Part shown: in pieces, positions 9,273-18,454 of the stretch
How the letters are laid out: each line of letters opens with the position of its first letter
Numbering within the stretch: position 1 is the first letter of the stretch
NCBI RefSeq assembly: GCF_030812915.1
Contig: NZ_JAUSTQ010000004.1
Coordinates: 186,001-250,000, forward strand
DNA length: 64,000 nt
Reading direction: 5' to 3'
Origin: Alkalibacillus salilacus
GTDB lineage: Bacteria; Bacillota; Bacilli; Bacillales; Alkalibacillaceae
Made by a program: the position numbers and the translations under genes
Notes under the pieces: generated by a model
The model's input: the letters and a program-made list of their open reading frames with translations, nothing else
What the model was told of the DNA's origin: nothing
Database searches by the model: none

Positions 9273-10166
9273 ATGCACTACCGTCACGCGTTATTTTTAT
9301 TTAATGGCAATAAAAACGTCCAAGAAAAAGATACGATGTTAAAACAAACCATGCCAATATTAGCTACTCAAATCAAAGCTATCGACCTCGTTCAAACAGA
9401 ATCAGAACAAGAACTAAAAGATTGTTGCCAAACGATTTCACAGTATGATTTGTTAATTTTGTACGGAGGCGATGGCACTTTACATACAGCCGTTAACGAA
9501 TTAGCTGAACTAGATGACATGCCGCCTATTTTGTTACTCCCTGGAGGTACGTGTAACGATTTCTCACGTACACTTGGACTGCCACAGAACCTCAAAAAAT
9601 TTGGACCGGTCATCAATCATAATGAGACAACAGATGTTGATATTACTCAAATTAACAATCACTTTTACACAAACTTTGCTGGGATGGGTCTTATTACTGA
9701 TGCCTCTGAAGGTATTGATCAAGAGTTAAAGGAATCATTCGGGACATTAAGTTATTTCATTAGTGCTATTCAGTCTTTTCAAGAAGGCGATACGAAACGA
9801 TTTTATGTCAAAGCTGACGGTGAAGATTATGAAATCGATGCCGCCATGTTACTTGTGATGAATGGATCTTTCATCGGAACACATCATTTCCCGATTGAAA
9901 CAATAGACTTTAGCGATGAACGCTTAGATATTGTCATTGTTGAGGAATCAAATATGAACACCATTAAAGAATGGCTGTCGTTGAAAAATGTCTTCAGTCG
10001 TACAAAAGAACTTAGCCAAATTCGTCATTTTCAAGCGAAAAATGTTGTCATTGAGTCGGATCGAACATTACAAGTGGACACAGATGGTGAAAATTATATC
10101 CAAACCCCCGCTCATATAACAGCAGGTAAGAAAAAGTTAACATTTATCACCAGCCCAGGCATGTAG
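9273..10166 (+). CDS. Diacylglycerol kinase-family lipid kinase (YegS/BmrU type)
   Basis: At 297 residues it has the length of the soluble DagK/YegS family, which phosphorylates diacylglycerol or related lipids at the membrane. The nucleotide motif GGDGT lies at residues 65-69 and the second motif PGGTCNDFSRTL at about 90-101; the C-terminal half is the beta-sandwich lobe with TDGE near the end. The start at 9273 follows AGAGGTGATTAC; an upstream in-frame extension to 9219 has no ribosome binding site. It is a single gene with no visible partner, so whether it is the essential DgkB or a BmrU-like paralogue cannot be told. Confidence 0.85.
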   Translation: MHYRHALFLFNGNKNVQEKDTMLKQTMPILATQIKAIDLVQTESEQELKDCCQTISQYDLLILYGGDGTLHTAVNELAELDDMPPILLLPGGTCNDFSRTLGLPQNLKKFGPVINHNETTDVDITQINNHFYTNFAGMGLITDASEGIDQELKESFGTLSYFISAIQSFQEGDTKRFYVKADGEDYEIDAAMLLVMNGSFIGTHHFPIETIDFSDERLDIVIVEESNMNTIKEWLSLKNVFSRTKELSQIRHFQAKNVVIESDRTLQVDTDGENYIQTPAHITAGKKKLTFITSPGM

Positions 10167-10272
10167 CAAAAAAAAGGTAAAATTTATATAAAAGAATTTA
10201 CTGTTTTCAACACTATATGAGTTGAAAATATGGTATGATTAAGTTGTCATTATTTAGGAGAGGGGTAACAAG

Positions 10273-11250
10273 ATGAAGAAAGTATTACTCACAGCTGTAT
10301 TGGTGCTATTTGTTGTGCTAGCGGCGTGTGGAGATGAACGTAGTGATAAGGAAGTTGTCGTTGACGCATTCGATAACATGATGAACGCTGAAAGTTATGA
10401 ATCGTCATCAACAGTGGACTTTGAGTTAAGTGGCAATATGAATGATCCAATGTTTGACCAAGTTACGAGTATGTTAAATGATTTTGAACTACAAGTTGAC
10501 CAAACATATGATCAAGAAGCACAAATGCAAGAAGTGGTCATGGATATTAGCGGTTCGATTCCGCCATTATCTCTAGATGTCCAGCTTCCATTCTTACAAG
10601 ACTTAGAAAACCAGATCATGTATATGAGTACAGATAGTTTAGCTGATAACTTAGGCATGATGTTCCCAATTCCTGAAGAAGCTAAAGGGAAACTTGTGAA
10701 GATGGACTTACAGAACATGCAAGAAGTAGAAGGTCAAGACATGCCTGAGATGGATCAGGAAGAAATGCAACAACGCGCACAAACTATTGCTGATGATTTC
10801 ATCGAACAAAAAGATGAAGGCGACTTTACACAAGAAGAAGATCGTTATTCTGTGTCAATTACACAAGAAGATTTTCGTTACTTAATGGAAGCCTTCATGG
10901 AAGAGTTTGATGAAATGTTCACTCAAGAAGAGGTAGATACATTTAATCAAGATTTCGATTCCATGATGGAAGAAATGGATGAAGTCTTAACCGTTGAACA
11001 ATTTGATATGTCAATGGTGATTGAAGATGACCAGATTCAAGAAGATACTATTGAAGCTGATCTGTTATTTGAAGATCCAGAATCAGATGAGTCGATGCAA
11101 TTTTACATGAATGTGCAAACGACTTACAGCAACCGTAACGGTGATGTTGAATTTAGTATTGATCCAGAAAATGAAGAAACAATTAGTTTTGAAGAATTAA
11201 ATCAGATGATGAATGATATGATGATGCAAGATATGGGTGGCATGAACTAA
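10273..11250 (+). CDS. Acidic lipoprotein of unknown function (DUF6612-like)
   Basis: A 325-residue secreted lipoprotein with a signal segment ending in LAAC (lipidated Cys19). The mature part is strongly acidic and unusually rich in Met, Gln and Glu, with several QEE/MEE runs. The arrangement (a beta-rich fold beginning DAFDNMMNAESY, with strands around VDFELSGNM) resembles the LolA/LppX-like DUF6612 lipoproteins of Firmicutes; this assignment is by general resemblance only. The start follows GGAGAGGGG. It stands alone with its own terminator. High acidity fits exposure to a saline exterior. Confidence 0.7.
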   Translation: MKKVLLTAVLVLFVVLAACGDERSDKEVVVDAFDNMMNAESYESSSTVDFELSGNMNDPMFDQVTSMLNDFELQVDQTYDQEAQMQEVVMDISGSIPPLSLDVQLPFLQDLENQIMYMSTDSLADNLGMMFPIPEEAKGKLVKMDLQNMQEVEGQDMPEMDQEEMQQRAQTIADDFIEQKDEGDFTQEEDRYSVSITQEDFRYLMEAFMEEFDEMFTQEEVDTFNQDFDSMMEEMDEVLTVEQFDMSMVIEDDQIQEDTIEADLLFEDPESDESMQFYMNVQTTYSNRNGDVEFSIDPENEETISFEELNQMMNDMMMQDMGGMN

Positions 11251-11260
11251 TAAACCCACA

Positions 11261-11292
11261 ATCTCTCGGGAACTTCCCGGGAGATTTTTTTA
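11261..11292 (+). terminator. Rho-independent terminator of the acidic lipoprotein gene
   Basis: Stem ATCTCTCGGGA with TCCCGGGAGAT (one G-T pair), a three-base loop and a run of seven T's, 10 bases after the stop codon. Confidence 0.88.
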
Positions 11293-11339
11293 TTAGAATT
11301 TATTAATGTTAGAGTTGAATGACATTGGTTGAGCACTTC

Positions 11340-11667
11340 GTTGTTGAATTGTGAGAAGCGAAGGTGGCGACTCCTGGTCGACTAAAAGCGGTCACGTCCT
11401 GTGACCAACGTCCACATTAGGCCGTCCGGGCCGTCACGGGAATAGCACGTGTCTCGAGACCCCCAGAGGCCCACAGGATGTGGGTCACTTCGGCGTTCGG
11501 ACAGGACGTCCGGTAGTTAGCCGAAGTTCCTTTAGTTCCGAGGAGGCTCGAGCCGTGCCCCTGCATAGAAAACACTGTGAAAAACGAACGTAGTGAGATT
11601 GAGCAGATGTTGCACTTGTGCCCTATGGGTGAAAGCGTCCACCGAAAGCGGATCGCAATTCAACAAC
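11340..11667. repeat. Structured interspersed repeat, expanded copy
   Basis: A non-coding, GC-rich 328-bp element bounded by an imperfect terminal inverted repeat: GTTGTTGAATTGTGA at the left and its complement at the right (11653-11667). Internal blocks such as GCGAAGGTGG, GTCTCGAGACCCC, GAGGAGGCTCGAGCCGTGCCC and CGTCCACCGAAAGCGGATC also occur in the second copy at 38035-38180, but here about 180 bp of extra sequence is present, holding nested hairpins (for example GGTCAC..GTGACC and CCCACA..TGTGGG). Similar repeats are scattered in other halophilic Bacillaceae. This copy fills nearly all of the gap between the lipoprotein and the next gene; no coding capacity is evident. Confidence 0.8.
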
Positions 11668-11682
11668 GGACTTAAAAAACTT

Positions 11683-12195
11683 TTATTGAAACAACCGATT
11701 CGATACCCCATACAAGCAAATTGAAACAAGAATGATACCACTGTGGTGAATCATTGGCGTTATTAATAGACCTGTTACCATGACCAAGGCTGAAATTGAT
11801 AAACCAATTCCTAAAAATGTTAGCTCTCGATTAATAGCATATCCCCATAACATCAGGCCGACTGGAAATCCTAATGACAATATTCCAATGGGTAATAATA
11901 TTCCATGTTGAGACAACACATTTTGCTCAACTTCATTAGCTAAATCCAGCAACGAAACGAACTGACTAATCATGAGAAAAGGAATTCCCGTCCATAATAT
12001 AAGCAAACTAACACGCCATAATTTAGACGATTCATAACGCCAATAACCCACTAATCCAACTTGAATCAAAAATAAGCCGAACAGCAAACTGTATACGAGT
12101 AGCTCATGATTTGACCCCGTCCTCCCCGCTTCACCAAATCCTAATATTGCTGGTATGGAAAATAAGACAATTCCGATTCGGAAAAAACATCTCAC
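11683..12195 (-). CDS. Small polytopic membrane protein, unknown function
   Basis: A 170-residue protein with about five to six predicted membrane segments and almost no soluble loops; nothing in it is recognisable. GTG at 12195 is preferred because GAGAGGG lies 6 bases upstream; the frame opens at 12213 but without a site. It is divergent from the SpoVAF-like gene with 86 bp between the starts, and its 3' end abuts the structured repeat. It does not resemble YqhR/FigP, the known SpoVAF partner, as far as I can judge by eye. Confidence 0.6.
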   Translation of the reverse strand: MRCFFRIGIVLFSIPAILGFGEAGRTGSNHELLVYSLLFGLFLIQVGLVGYWRYESSKLWRVSLLILWTGIPFLMISQFVSLLDLANEVEQNVLSQHGILLPIGILSLGFPVGLMLWGYAINRELTFLGIGLSISALVMVTGLLITPMIHHSGIILVSICLYGVSNRLFQ

Positions 12196-12281
12196 ATTAA
12201 TCCCTCTCTTCACACCATCACGTATAAGTTCGTCATACCCTCTTCATACTAACATTAAGCATTTATGAAGAAGGTGAACAC

Positions 12282-13769
12282 ATGGGAACACAAGACAACT
12301 CCTCTCCCGTTTATAAAGATTTTAAGAAAAATGTACAATTTCTAAAAGAACAACTTCGTGTTGATGATAATTTTGATGTCATTCATCATCAACTCGTCCA
12401 CGCTGAACGAAAAATGGCTCTCTTCTATGTAGATGGTTTTGCTAATAATTATTCTTTAGTTGAAACAATCAAGAGTTTGAACAATGTGGAGACGTCTGAC
12501 CTAAAAAAGGACCCAATTGATACGTTAACTCAATCTATCATTCCACACCAAGAAGTTGAAACGACAGATGATCTCGAAACGGTCATCACTCAAGTCCTAT
12601 CAGGTCAATCTGCATTCATTGTTGAAGATTGTGATGAAGCCATTTTAGTCGATACACGAGAATATTCCATACGTTCGCCCCAAGAACCTGACCTAGAAAG
12701 GGTTGTACGAGGACCGCGTGATGGTTTCGTGGAAACGATTGTCTTCAATGCCGGTCTCATACGTCGTCACATTCGCGACCGTTCACTTAATATGAAATAT
12801 ATGCAAGTTGGGACAAGGTCGAAAAAGGATATTGCCATCGCCTATATCGATAGCATTGCGGATCAGGATATAGTAGATAAACTTACACAATCGATCGAGG
12901 CCATTGAAGTCGATGGGTTATCTATGGGAGAGAAAACACTTGAAGAATATATATTTGGCAAACGGCTCAACCCCTATCCACTCGTCCGTTATACCGAGCG
13001 TAGTGATACAGCAAGTGTGCATTTATTAGAGGGACATGTTTTAATCATTGTCGACGGTTCACCGAGTGTCATGATCTGTCCAACAACTTTTTGGCATCAT
13101 TTGCAACATGCTGAGGAATATCGCCAATCGCCTGTTGTCGGGATGTTCCTTCGTTGGGTACGATTCGCAGCGATTCTCATTGCTCTTTTTCTATTACCGA
13201 TGTGGTATTTACTCGCAACGGATCAACAGTTAGGAGGCGAAAATTTTCAATTCATTGGCATTGAACAACCTGGGCAAATCCCTATATTTGTTCAGTTCTT
13301 ATTAGCTGAAGTCGGGGTTGAAATATTGAGGATGGCAGCAATTCATACCCCTAGCGCTTTAGCAACCGCGCTCGGACTTGTCTCAGCCATTCTCATTGGC
13401 GAGATTGCAGTAGAAGTTGGATTGTTCACACATGAAGTAATCCTATATATTGCTGCTGCAGTCATCGGGAGCTACGCGACACCAAGTTATGAAATGAGTC
13501 TTGCTAACCGGATTTTTAGATTAATTTTTTTAACGGGTGCCGCCGCTTTTGGTTCGACAGGTTTTATTATAATTATAACTTTATGGATCCTTTTATTAAT
13601 TAAGACCAAGACGCTTGATGTTCCATATTTATGGCCATTTATTCCATTTGATGGTCGTGCTTTTTTATTAACCCTTTTCCGTTCACCTATTCCATACAAT
13701 GACCTAAGACCAAGTATCTTGCATACAACGGATCCAACTAGGCAAAAACCCAAACGTAAGTTGCTTTAA
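12282..13769 (+). CDS. spoVAF: GerA-family spore germination protein, SpoVAF-like
   Basis: At 495 residues it has the GerA A-subunit layout: an N-terminal soluble domain (about 1-285, with LVHAERKMALFYVDGF and the conserved ILVDTREYSIRSPQEP region) followed by a membrane bundle from about residue 288 to 450 and a short basic tail. The N-terminal sequence and length fit SpoVAF, the inner spore membrane protein that amplifies germination signalling. It is monocistronic with AAGGTG upstream; no spoVA genes or GerAB/GerAC partners are adjacent, unlike the usual position at the end of the spoVA operon. An orphan GerA-type subunit is the alternative. Confidence 0.8.
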   Translation: MGTQDNSSPVYKDFKKNVQFLKEQLRVDDNFDVIHHQLVHAERKMALFYVDGFANNYSLVETIKSLNNVETSDLKKDPIDTLTQSIIPHQEVETTDDLETVITQVLSGQSAFIVEDCDEAILVDTREYSIRSPQEPDLERVVRGPRDGFVETIVFNAGLIRRHIRDRSLNMKYMQVGTRSKKDIAIAYIDSIADQDIVDKLTQSIEAIEVDGLSMGEKTLEEYIFGKRLNPYPLVRYTERSDTASVHLLEGHVLIIVDGSPSVMICPTTFWHHLQHAEEYRQSPVVGMFLRWVRFAAILIALFLLPMWYLLATDQQLGGENFQFIGIEQPGQIPIFVQFLLAEVGVEILRMAAIHTPSALATALGLVSAILIGEIAVEVGLFTHEVILYIAAAVIGSYATPSYEMSLANRIFRLIFLTGAAAFGSTGFIIIITLWILLLIKTKTLDVPYLWPFIPFDGRAFLLTLFRSPIPYNDLRPSILHTTDPTRQKPKRKLL

Positions 13770-13857
13770 TAATCTTGGTAAGTAAAAGAATAGGGACAAA
13801 CGCCTTCACATACGCATAGATATAGAATGACACTGAAGGAAAAGGAAGTGACATCTA

Positions 13858-14694
13858 TTGTTTTATCATGTGAAGGAATTGCAGTTCGAAGCTAAACCCG
13901 AACGACCTGATCCTCTGTTTGCTAGACGCCTTCAAGAAATTTTAGGCGGGCAATACGGAGAAATTTCAGTTGCGATGCAATACTTATTCCAAGGATTTAA
14001 TTTGCGTATGGAAGGAAAGTATAAGGATTTACTTTATGACGTTGGGACAGAAGAATTAGCACATGTTGAAATGTTAGCGACAATGATTGCTCGTCTATTA
14101 GATGATGCACCAGCAGGTACTCTTGAGCAAGCTTCTGAAGACCCTGCTATGGCTGCCATTATTGGCGGCATGAACCCTCAGCACGCCATCGTTTCAGGAC
14201 TTGGCGCTATGCCACAAGACAGTAATGGTTACAGTTGGACGGCAGATTATATTGGAGCAAGTGGCAATTTGATTGCCGATTTTCGCGCGAATGTTATGGC
14301 GGAGTCACAAGGACGCCTTCAAGCCACTCGTTTATATGAAATGACGAACGACCGTGGCGTCAAAGATATGTTATCTTTCTTAATTGCTCGCGATCGCATG
14401 CACCAGAATATGTGGTTAGCCGCCTTACAAGAGCTTGAAGAACGTGAAGGTGTTGTGGTTCCGTCGACCTTCCCTTCTAATCAAGAATTGAAGTCAGTGG
14501 CTTATGACTTCTACAATTTTTCACAAGGAAATGCAAGTGCTGAAGGGCGTTGGGCGCACGGACCAAGTATTGACGGCTGTTCTTACTTTAATTACGTGCC
14601 TAATCCACCAGCTTATGGAGGCATCCCTTCCATTCCACCAGCACCACCTTATACATTTAATACAAATTTCAATATTCCGCCGCAACTTTGCTAA
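13858..14694 (+). CDS. Manganese catalase
   Basis: A 278-residue protein of the non-heme dimanganese catalase family that disproportionates hydrogen peroxide. The metal ligands are present at the family's spacing: Glu35 (GEISVAMQ), Glu66 and His69 (TEELAHVE), Glu149 (MAESQGR) and His182 (DRMHQN). The C-terminus is Pro-rich. TTG is used as start because AAGGAAGTG lies 7 bases upstream and the resulting N-terminus (FYHVKELQFEAKPERP) is the family's; the next candidate, GTG at 13870, would lose it. Relatives include YdbD and the spore-coat CotJC. A heme catalase is encoded 4 kb away. Confidence 0.9.
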   Translation: MFYHVKELQFEAKPERPDPLFARRLQEILGGQYGEISVAMQYLFQGFNLRMEGKYKDLLYDVGTEELAHVEMLATMIARLLDDAPAGTLEQASEDPAMAAIIGGMNPQHAIVSGLGAMPQDSNGYSWTADYIGASGNLIADFRANVMAESQGRLQATRLYEMTNDRGVKDMLSFLIARDRMHQNMWLAALQELEEREGVVVPSTFPSNQELKSVAYDFYNFSQGNASAEGRWAHGPSIDGCSYFNYVPNPPAYGGIPSIPPAPPYTFNTNFNIPPQLC

Positions 14695-14768
14695 GGGGCT
14701 TCAAACATACATTTTGATTCTCGCTAAACCAACATGTTACAAAGGAAATTAGAAAAGGAGGAATTACC

Positions 14769-15437
14769 ATGGCAAATTCAATCTTAATGATTTTAACTAA
14801 TCACGAAACGATCACAGAAGATCACAAAACAGGATTATGGCTAGAAGAATTCGCGGTTCCTTATCTTAAGTTTCTAGAACAAGGATATGATGTGAAAGTG
14901 ACTAGTGTTGTGGGTGGCAAAGTTCCCCTTGATCCAAATAGTATTGAAGACCGACCAGAATGGAAAGCTGCTGAAACAGCGTTAGAAAATACTGAACAAT
15001 TATCCAAAGCAGACGCAAATGCATTTGATGGTATCTTTTTACCAGGTGGACATGGCACAATGTTCGACTTACCAGACAATGAAACGTTACAATACGTCTT
15101 ACAGCAATACGCTGAAAAAGATAAAGTCATCGGTTCTGTTTGTCATGGTCCTGCTGGATTAGTCAATGTGACCTATGAAGATGGAACACCTATTGTCAAA
15201 GGCAAGAACCTAACAGCATTCACAGATGAAGAAGAGAAAGAAATGCAATTAGATGAATACATGCCTTTCATGCTTGAATCGAAATTGCGTGAACAAGGTG
15301 CAAACTTTGAACGTGGTGATAAGTGGAGCGATTATTCAGTTCGCGATCATAACATTATCACGGGGCAAAACCCACAATCCAGTGGTTCAACAGCTGACCG
15401 TTTTATCCGTGCGATCGAAGCACAAACAGTATCCTAA
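14769..15437 (+). CDS. DJ-1/PfpI superfamily protein, Hsp31-like class I glutamine amidotransferase fold
   Basis: At 222 residues it fits the Hsp31-like branch. The nucleophile elbow VCHGPAGLV gives Cys125-His126, and a Glu in the GLWLEEFAVPY segment (residues 22-32) completes the pocket typical of glyoxalase III and deglycase-type members. The LPGGHGTMFDLP loop is also typical. A strong site (AGGAGG) precedes the ATG. It follows the Mn catalase by 74 bp and ends with its own terminator, so both may respond to oxidative or carbonyl stress. Chaperone, protease and glyoxalase roles have all been proposed for the family. Confidence 0.83.
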   Translation: MANSILMILTNHETITEDHKTGLWLEEFAVPYLKFLEQGYDVKVTSVVGGKVPLDPNSIEDRPEWKAAETALENTEQLSKADANAFDGIFLPGGHGTMFDLPDNETLQYVLQQYAEKDKVIGSVCHGPAGLVNVTYEDGTPIVKGKNLTAFTDEEEKEMQLDEYMPFMLESKLREQGANFERGDKWSDYSVRDHNIITGQNPQSSGSTADRFIRAIEAQTVS

Positions 15438-15443
15438 TAACAG

Positions 15444-15478
15444 AAAGGCTACTTCTTATTTTAAGGAGTAGCCTTTAA
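15444..15478 (+). terminator. Terminator after the DJ-1/PfpI gene
   Basis: Ten-bp stem AAAGGCTACT with AGTAGCCTTT around a 13-base loop, followed by a weak T-rich tail (TTTAAGTTTCTT). Confidence 0.75.
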
Positions 15479-15542
15479 GTTTCTTAAACGCTGTAGTATG
15501 ATAAATTTAGCATTAAAAGCATGATCACAAGGAGCTCTCAAT

Positions 15543-16652
15543 ATGAACTGGCGATTTTGGGAATACATATTTCATTATGAACATTGGTACAGCTTAATGA
15601 TTGCTGCAGCCATATTTTTCGGCTTTTTAATCGCAAGAAGATTATTTGCGAAGTATATTTTCAAACTCATTTTAGCTGTGACTCATAAAACCAAATCAGA
15701 TCTACTCAATTATATTGTAAAATCATATGAAAAGCCGGTCGGATGGTTATTTGTCATTGTCGGGGTTTATATTGCTGTTTATTATGTTCCCTTTCTCGAA
15801 CAAGACAATGAATTATTCGAACACTTCATCCGTTCATCTGTCATCATTGTGATTACCTGGGGACTCTATAATTTAGCTTCAAGCTCCTCGTTATTGCTGA
15901 TGAAAGTGAACGACAAAATCAATTTAGAGATTGACCAAATCTTAATTCCTTTCTTATCTAAAGCGATTCGATTTATTGTCATTGCCATCAGTCTAAGCAT
16001 TATCGCACAAGAATTTGGCTATGATGTAAGCGGCTTTGTAGCAGGACTCGGCCTTGGTGGATTAGCCTTTGCACTTGCGGCCCAAGAAGTGATCAAAAAT
16101 TTGTTTGGAGGCGTTGTGATTATCACAGAAAAGCCGTTCACGATGGGTGATTGGATAGAAACCCCTAGCGTTGAGGGCTTCGTTGAAGATATCACATTTA
16201 GAAGTACACGAGTGAGAACTTTCGCTGAATCACTTGTGACACTTCCTAATGCAACACTATCAAACGAACCGATTACAAATTGGAGTGAAATGGGCAAGCG
16301 CCGTATTTACTTTAACTTAGGTGTTGAATATAGTACACCTAAAGAGAAGCTTGAGACTGTAGTTAAACGTATTCGTGAACTACTAGAGAATCATAATGAT
16401 ATTGATCCAGAAACAATTGCCGTGCGCTTTACTGAATATAATAGTAGTAGTTTAGATATTATGCTTTATTTCTTTACGAAAACGACGGATTGGGGAGAAT
16501 ATATCAAAATTAAAGAAGATATTAACTTACAAATCATGGACATCTTATCAGAAGAAGATGTTTCTGTTGCCTTCCCAACACGAACATTATATTTGAATGC
16601 CGAAGATGAATCCGTTGAACGTATGAATAAACCTTTTAACCAAGATGAATAA
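15543..16652 (+). CDS. MscS-family mechanosensitive channel
   Basis: This 369-residue protein has about four to five N-terminal membrane segments and then the MscS pore and beta domain: GLGLGGLAFALAAQEVIKNLFGG (about residues 170-192, Gly/Ala-rich TM3) followed by KPFTMGDWIETPSVEGFVEDI, the signature entry into the cytoplasmic vestibule. Channels of this family release solutes on hypo-osmotic shock, consistent with a salt-adapted host. AAGGAG lies 8 bases before the start. It is monocistronic, ending in a perfect palindromic terminator shared with the convergent khtU. Confidence 0.88.
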   Translation: MNWRFWEYIFHYEHWYSLMIAAAIFFGFLIARRLFAKYIFKLILAVTHKTKSDLLNYIVKSYEKPVGWLFVIVGVYIAVYYVPFLEQDNELFEHFIRSSVIIVITWGLYNLASSSSLLLMKVNDKINLEIDQILIPFLSKAIRFIVIAISLSIIAQEFGYDVSGFVAGLGLGGLAFALAAQEVIKNLFGGVVIITEKPFTMGDWIETPSVEGFVEDITFRSTRVRTFAESLVTLPNATLSNEPITNWSEMGKRRIYFNLGVEYSTPKEKLETVVKRIRELLENHNDIDPETIAVRFTEYNSSSLDIMLYFFTKTTDWGEYIKIKEDINLQIMDILSEEDVSVAFPTRTLYLNAEDESVERMNKPFNQDE

Positions 16653-16680
16653 AGTCGAAGTAGCGCGCTACTTCGACTTT
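16651..16680. terminator. Perfect palindromic bidirectional terminator
   Basis: A 30-bp perfect palindrome (AAAGTCGAAGTAGC, GC, and its complement) starts inside the mscS stop codon and lies 7 bp from the convergent khtU stop; A/T tracts on each side allow termination in both directions. Confidence 0.85.
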
Positions 16681-16686
16681 ATTATA

Positions 16687-17841
16687 TTATGTCGACTGTG
16701 CTTTTGGTTTTTTAGGGAAAACTCGATTCGCCATTTTCGGTGCGTTTTGAAATAATACGACACCAATTAAAGCTGACATTAAGATAAACACACTACTAAA
16801 TGCCATGATCTCTTGTGATGCTAAAGCAGCGATAATAATAGAAAATTCACCGCGCTGTGTAAAGGATAACCCGGCTCTTAAAGAAACACGTTTTGACATC
16901 CCATACGATTGTCCGCCCCAATAACCTACTGCTAACTTAGCAATAATTGACCAAACCAATAGGACCAATAACAGCGGAACCATTGGAATCCCTTCTGTTA
17001 ATTCAATATTCGTACCGAAATAAACAAAGAACAAAGGTAATAATAAGTCACGAAAGTTTATAACTAAATGCTCCATTTCTTCTGTCCGTTTTAACTCGGC
17101 TAATACAATTCCAGCCAAGAAAGCGCCCAACACTTCAGAAAGATCTAAATATAACGCTAAACCACCGTATGTTAAGGCTAAGCCTATGACAAACAGTACA
17201 AAAAAGTCTTCGTTCATATAACGATCAACAAACGGACGAAACTTCGGCATCACCCATAATGATAGGAGAACGGCTCCCGCCATAAGAAGTAATACTTGTA
17301 ACAAAATCAAACTAATAGAACCCGCAGTAATCGCTGAACCAGCTGTTAATCCTACTAAAATCGCGACTAAAACAGGCGCAACTATATCCTCAAAGATTAA
17401 CAAGCCTAACATAAATTCAGACTCTTTGTTCGCCATTCTCTTACTACCCTCTAGTAATTTTGCGGTGATTGAGGAACTAGTCGCATAAGCCACACCACCG
17501 ATCAGCATCGCCGTAATCCAGTCGACACCGAACATCAAAGCAATGCCCATAGCCACACCGAAACTGAGTATGACATCAAGAATACCTGCTTTAAACACCT
17601 TTTTAGCTACTTGACTTAACTGTTTTAAAGGAAATTCCATACCTAACATAAAGAACAATAAAATAATGCCTACTTCTCCAGCAAAACTTAATATATGCGA
17701 ATCCTCAATCAAGCCCCCAATCACCAGTCCAACGAATAAGAACGTGATGACATTGGGAACTTTAATTTTAAGCGAGATATACCCGACCACAAATAGTAAT
17801 AATAACAGTAACCCTGCTGATAACATCTCTGGTAAGTCCAT
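16687..17841 (-). CDS. khtU: K+/H+ antiporter membrane subunit, KhtU-like (CPA2)
   Basis: A 384-residue protein of about 12 membrane segments from the KefB/CPA2 monovalent cation:proton antiporter family; FFMLGMEFPL and GAFLAGIVLAEL are typical CPA2 helices. It lies 6 bp after a gene for a KhtT-like regulatory protein, reproducing the Bacillus khtTU arrangement, where KhtU extrudes K+ in exchange for protons under control of KhtT. It probably contributes to K+ and pH homeostasis under alkaline or salt stress. The third Bacillus gene, khtS, is absent at this locus. Confidence 0.87.
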   Translation of the reverse strand: MDLPEMLSAGLLLLLLFVVGYISLKIKVPNVITFLFVGLVIGGLIEDSHILSFAGEVGIILLFFMLGMEFPLKQLSQVAKKVFKAGILDVILSFGVAMGIALMFGVDWITAMLIGGVAYATSSSITAKLLEGSKRMANKESEFMLGLLIFEDIVAPVLVAILVGLTAGSAITAGSISLILLQVLLLMAGAVLLSLWVMPKFRPFVDRYMNEDFFVLFVIGLALTYGGLALYLDLSEVLGAFLAGIVLAELKRTEEMEHLVINFRDLLLPLFFVYFGTNIELTEGIPMVPLLLVLLVWSIIAKLAVGYWGGQSYGMSKRVSLRAGLSFTQRGEFSIIIAALASQEIMAFSSVFILMSALIGVVLFQNAPKMANRVFPKKPKAQST

Positions 17842-17847
17842 GAGCTG

Positions 17848-18339
17848 TTATTCCTTACAGGTCTTTTCAAAATCTTCGACCGCTTTTTTCCGGCCAAGTA
17901 CCATTAAAGTATCACCTTCATGAATCACTACATCATCAGCAGGTTTGGACAACAGTTCATCTTCACGGAAAACAGCCACGATCGACACTTCGTTTTCACT
18001 CAAGTTTTGCGCACTGCCAACTGACCGTTCAATCATGCAAGAACCTTGTTTTATATCCACCCAATTAACCAGTGCCTTTTTCCGAACGAGGCTCATTTGA
18101 TCATAAGAGTCTTCTTCAGGCGTTTCCTCACGACTTCCAAGCAATTTGATCGCCAACTCTTTAGTTTCCTCTGAAGTAAAAGTTGTCGAAAATAAAGGTT
18201 CATCATCGTCATCATCCTCTAAATAATAAAATTCTCGTTTTCCACTATGATGTAAAATCATAACAGTATAGATTCCTTCACTATTTTTAAAGGTGATTTT
18301 CTTACCGACACCTGGTAATTCTGTTTCATGAAATTGCAT
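17848..18339 (-). CDS. khtT: K+/H+ antiporter regulatory subunit, KhtT-like (RCK_C domain)
   Basis: At 163 residues it matches KhtT: an N-terminal domain beginning HETELPGVGKKITF, a middle acidic loop (DDDDDEP at about residues 40-46), and a C-terminal RCK_C/TrkA-C domain (about residues 90-160) ending in DTLMVLGRKKAVEDFEK. KhtT binds the cytoplasmic face of KhtU and gates it by cyclic di-AMP and pH in Bacillus. It is the first gene of the pair and is divergent from the catalase gene. The function is transferred from the family; the acidic loop may be a halophilic feature. Confidence 0.87.
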   Translation of the reverse strand: MQFHETELPGVGKKITFKNSEGIYTVMILHHSGKREFYYLEDDDDDEPLFSTTFTSEETKELAIKLLGSREETPEEDSYDQMSLVRKKALVNWVDIKQGSCMIERSVGSAQNLSENEVSIVAVFREDELLSKPADDVVIHEGDTLMVLGRKKAVEDFEKTCKE

Positions 18340-18454
18340 AAAGCGCCTCCTCTATTTCTTCTTATCCCTATTATATATAGAATTTTTCCCATTTGCTAAT
18401 AAGTTTTAAGCAATTGTTCATACTAATGACGTGATTAGTAAGGAGGCTATGAAT

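Noticed and set aside
11532-11741. 69-codon minus-strand reading frame overlapping the expanded repeat
   Set aside because: It runs through the structured repeat, lacks a ribosome binding site and gives an implausible protein; the neighbouring real gene uses another frame.
18345-18450. TTATATATAGAATTT as a possible PerR box before the heme catalase
   Set aside because: Only about 8 of 14 defined positions match the TTATAATnATTATAA consensus, which is expected by chance in such AT-rich DNA.
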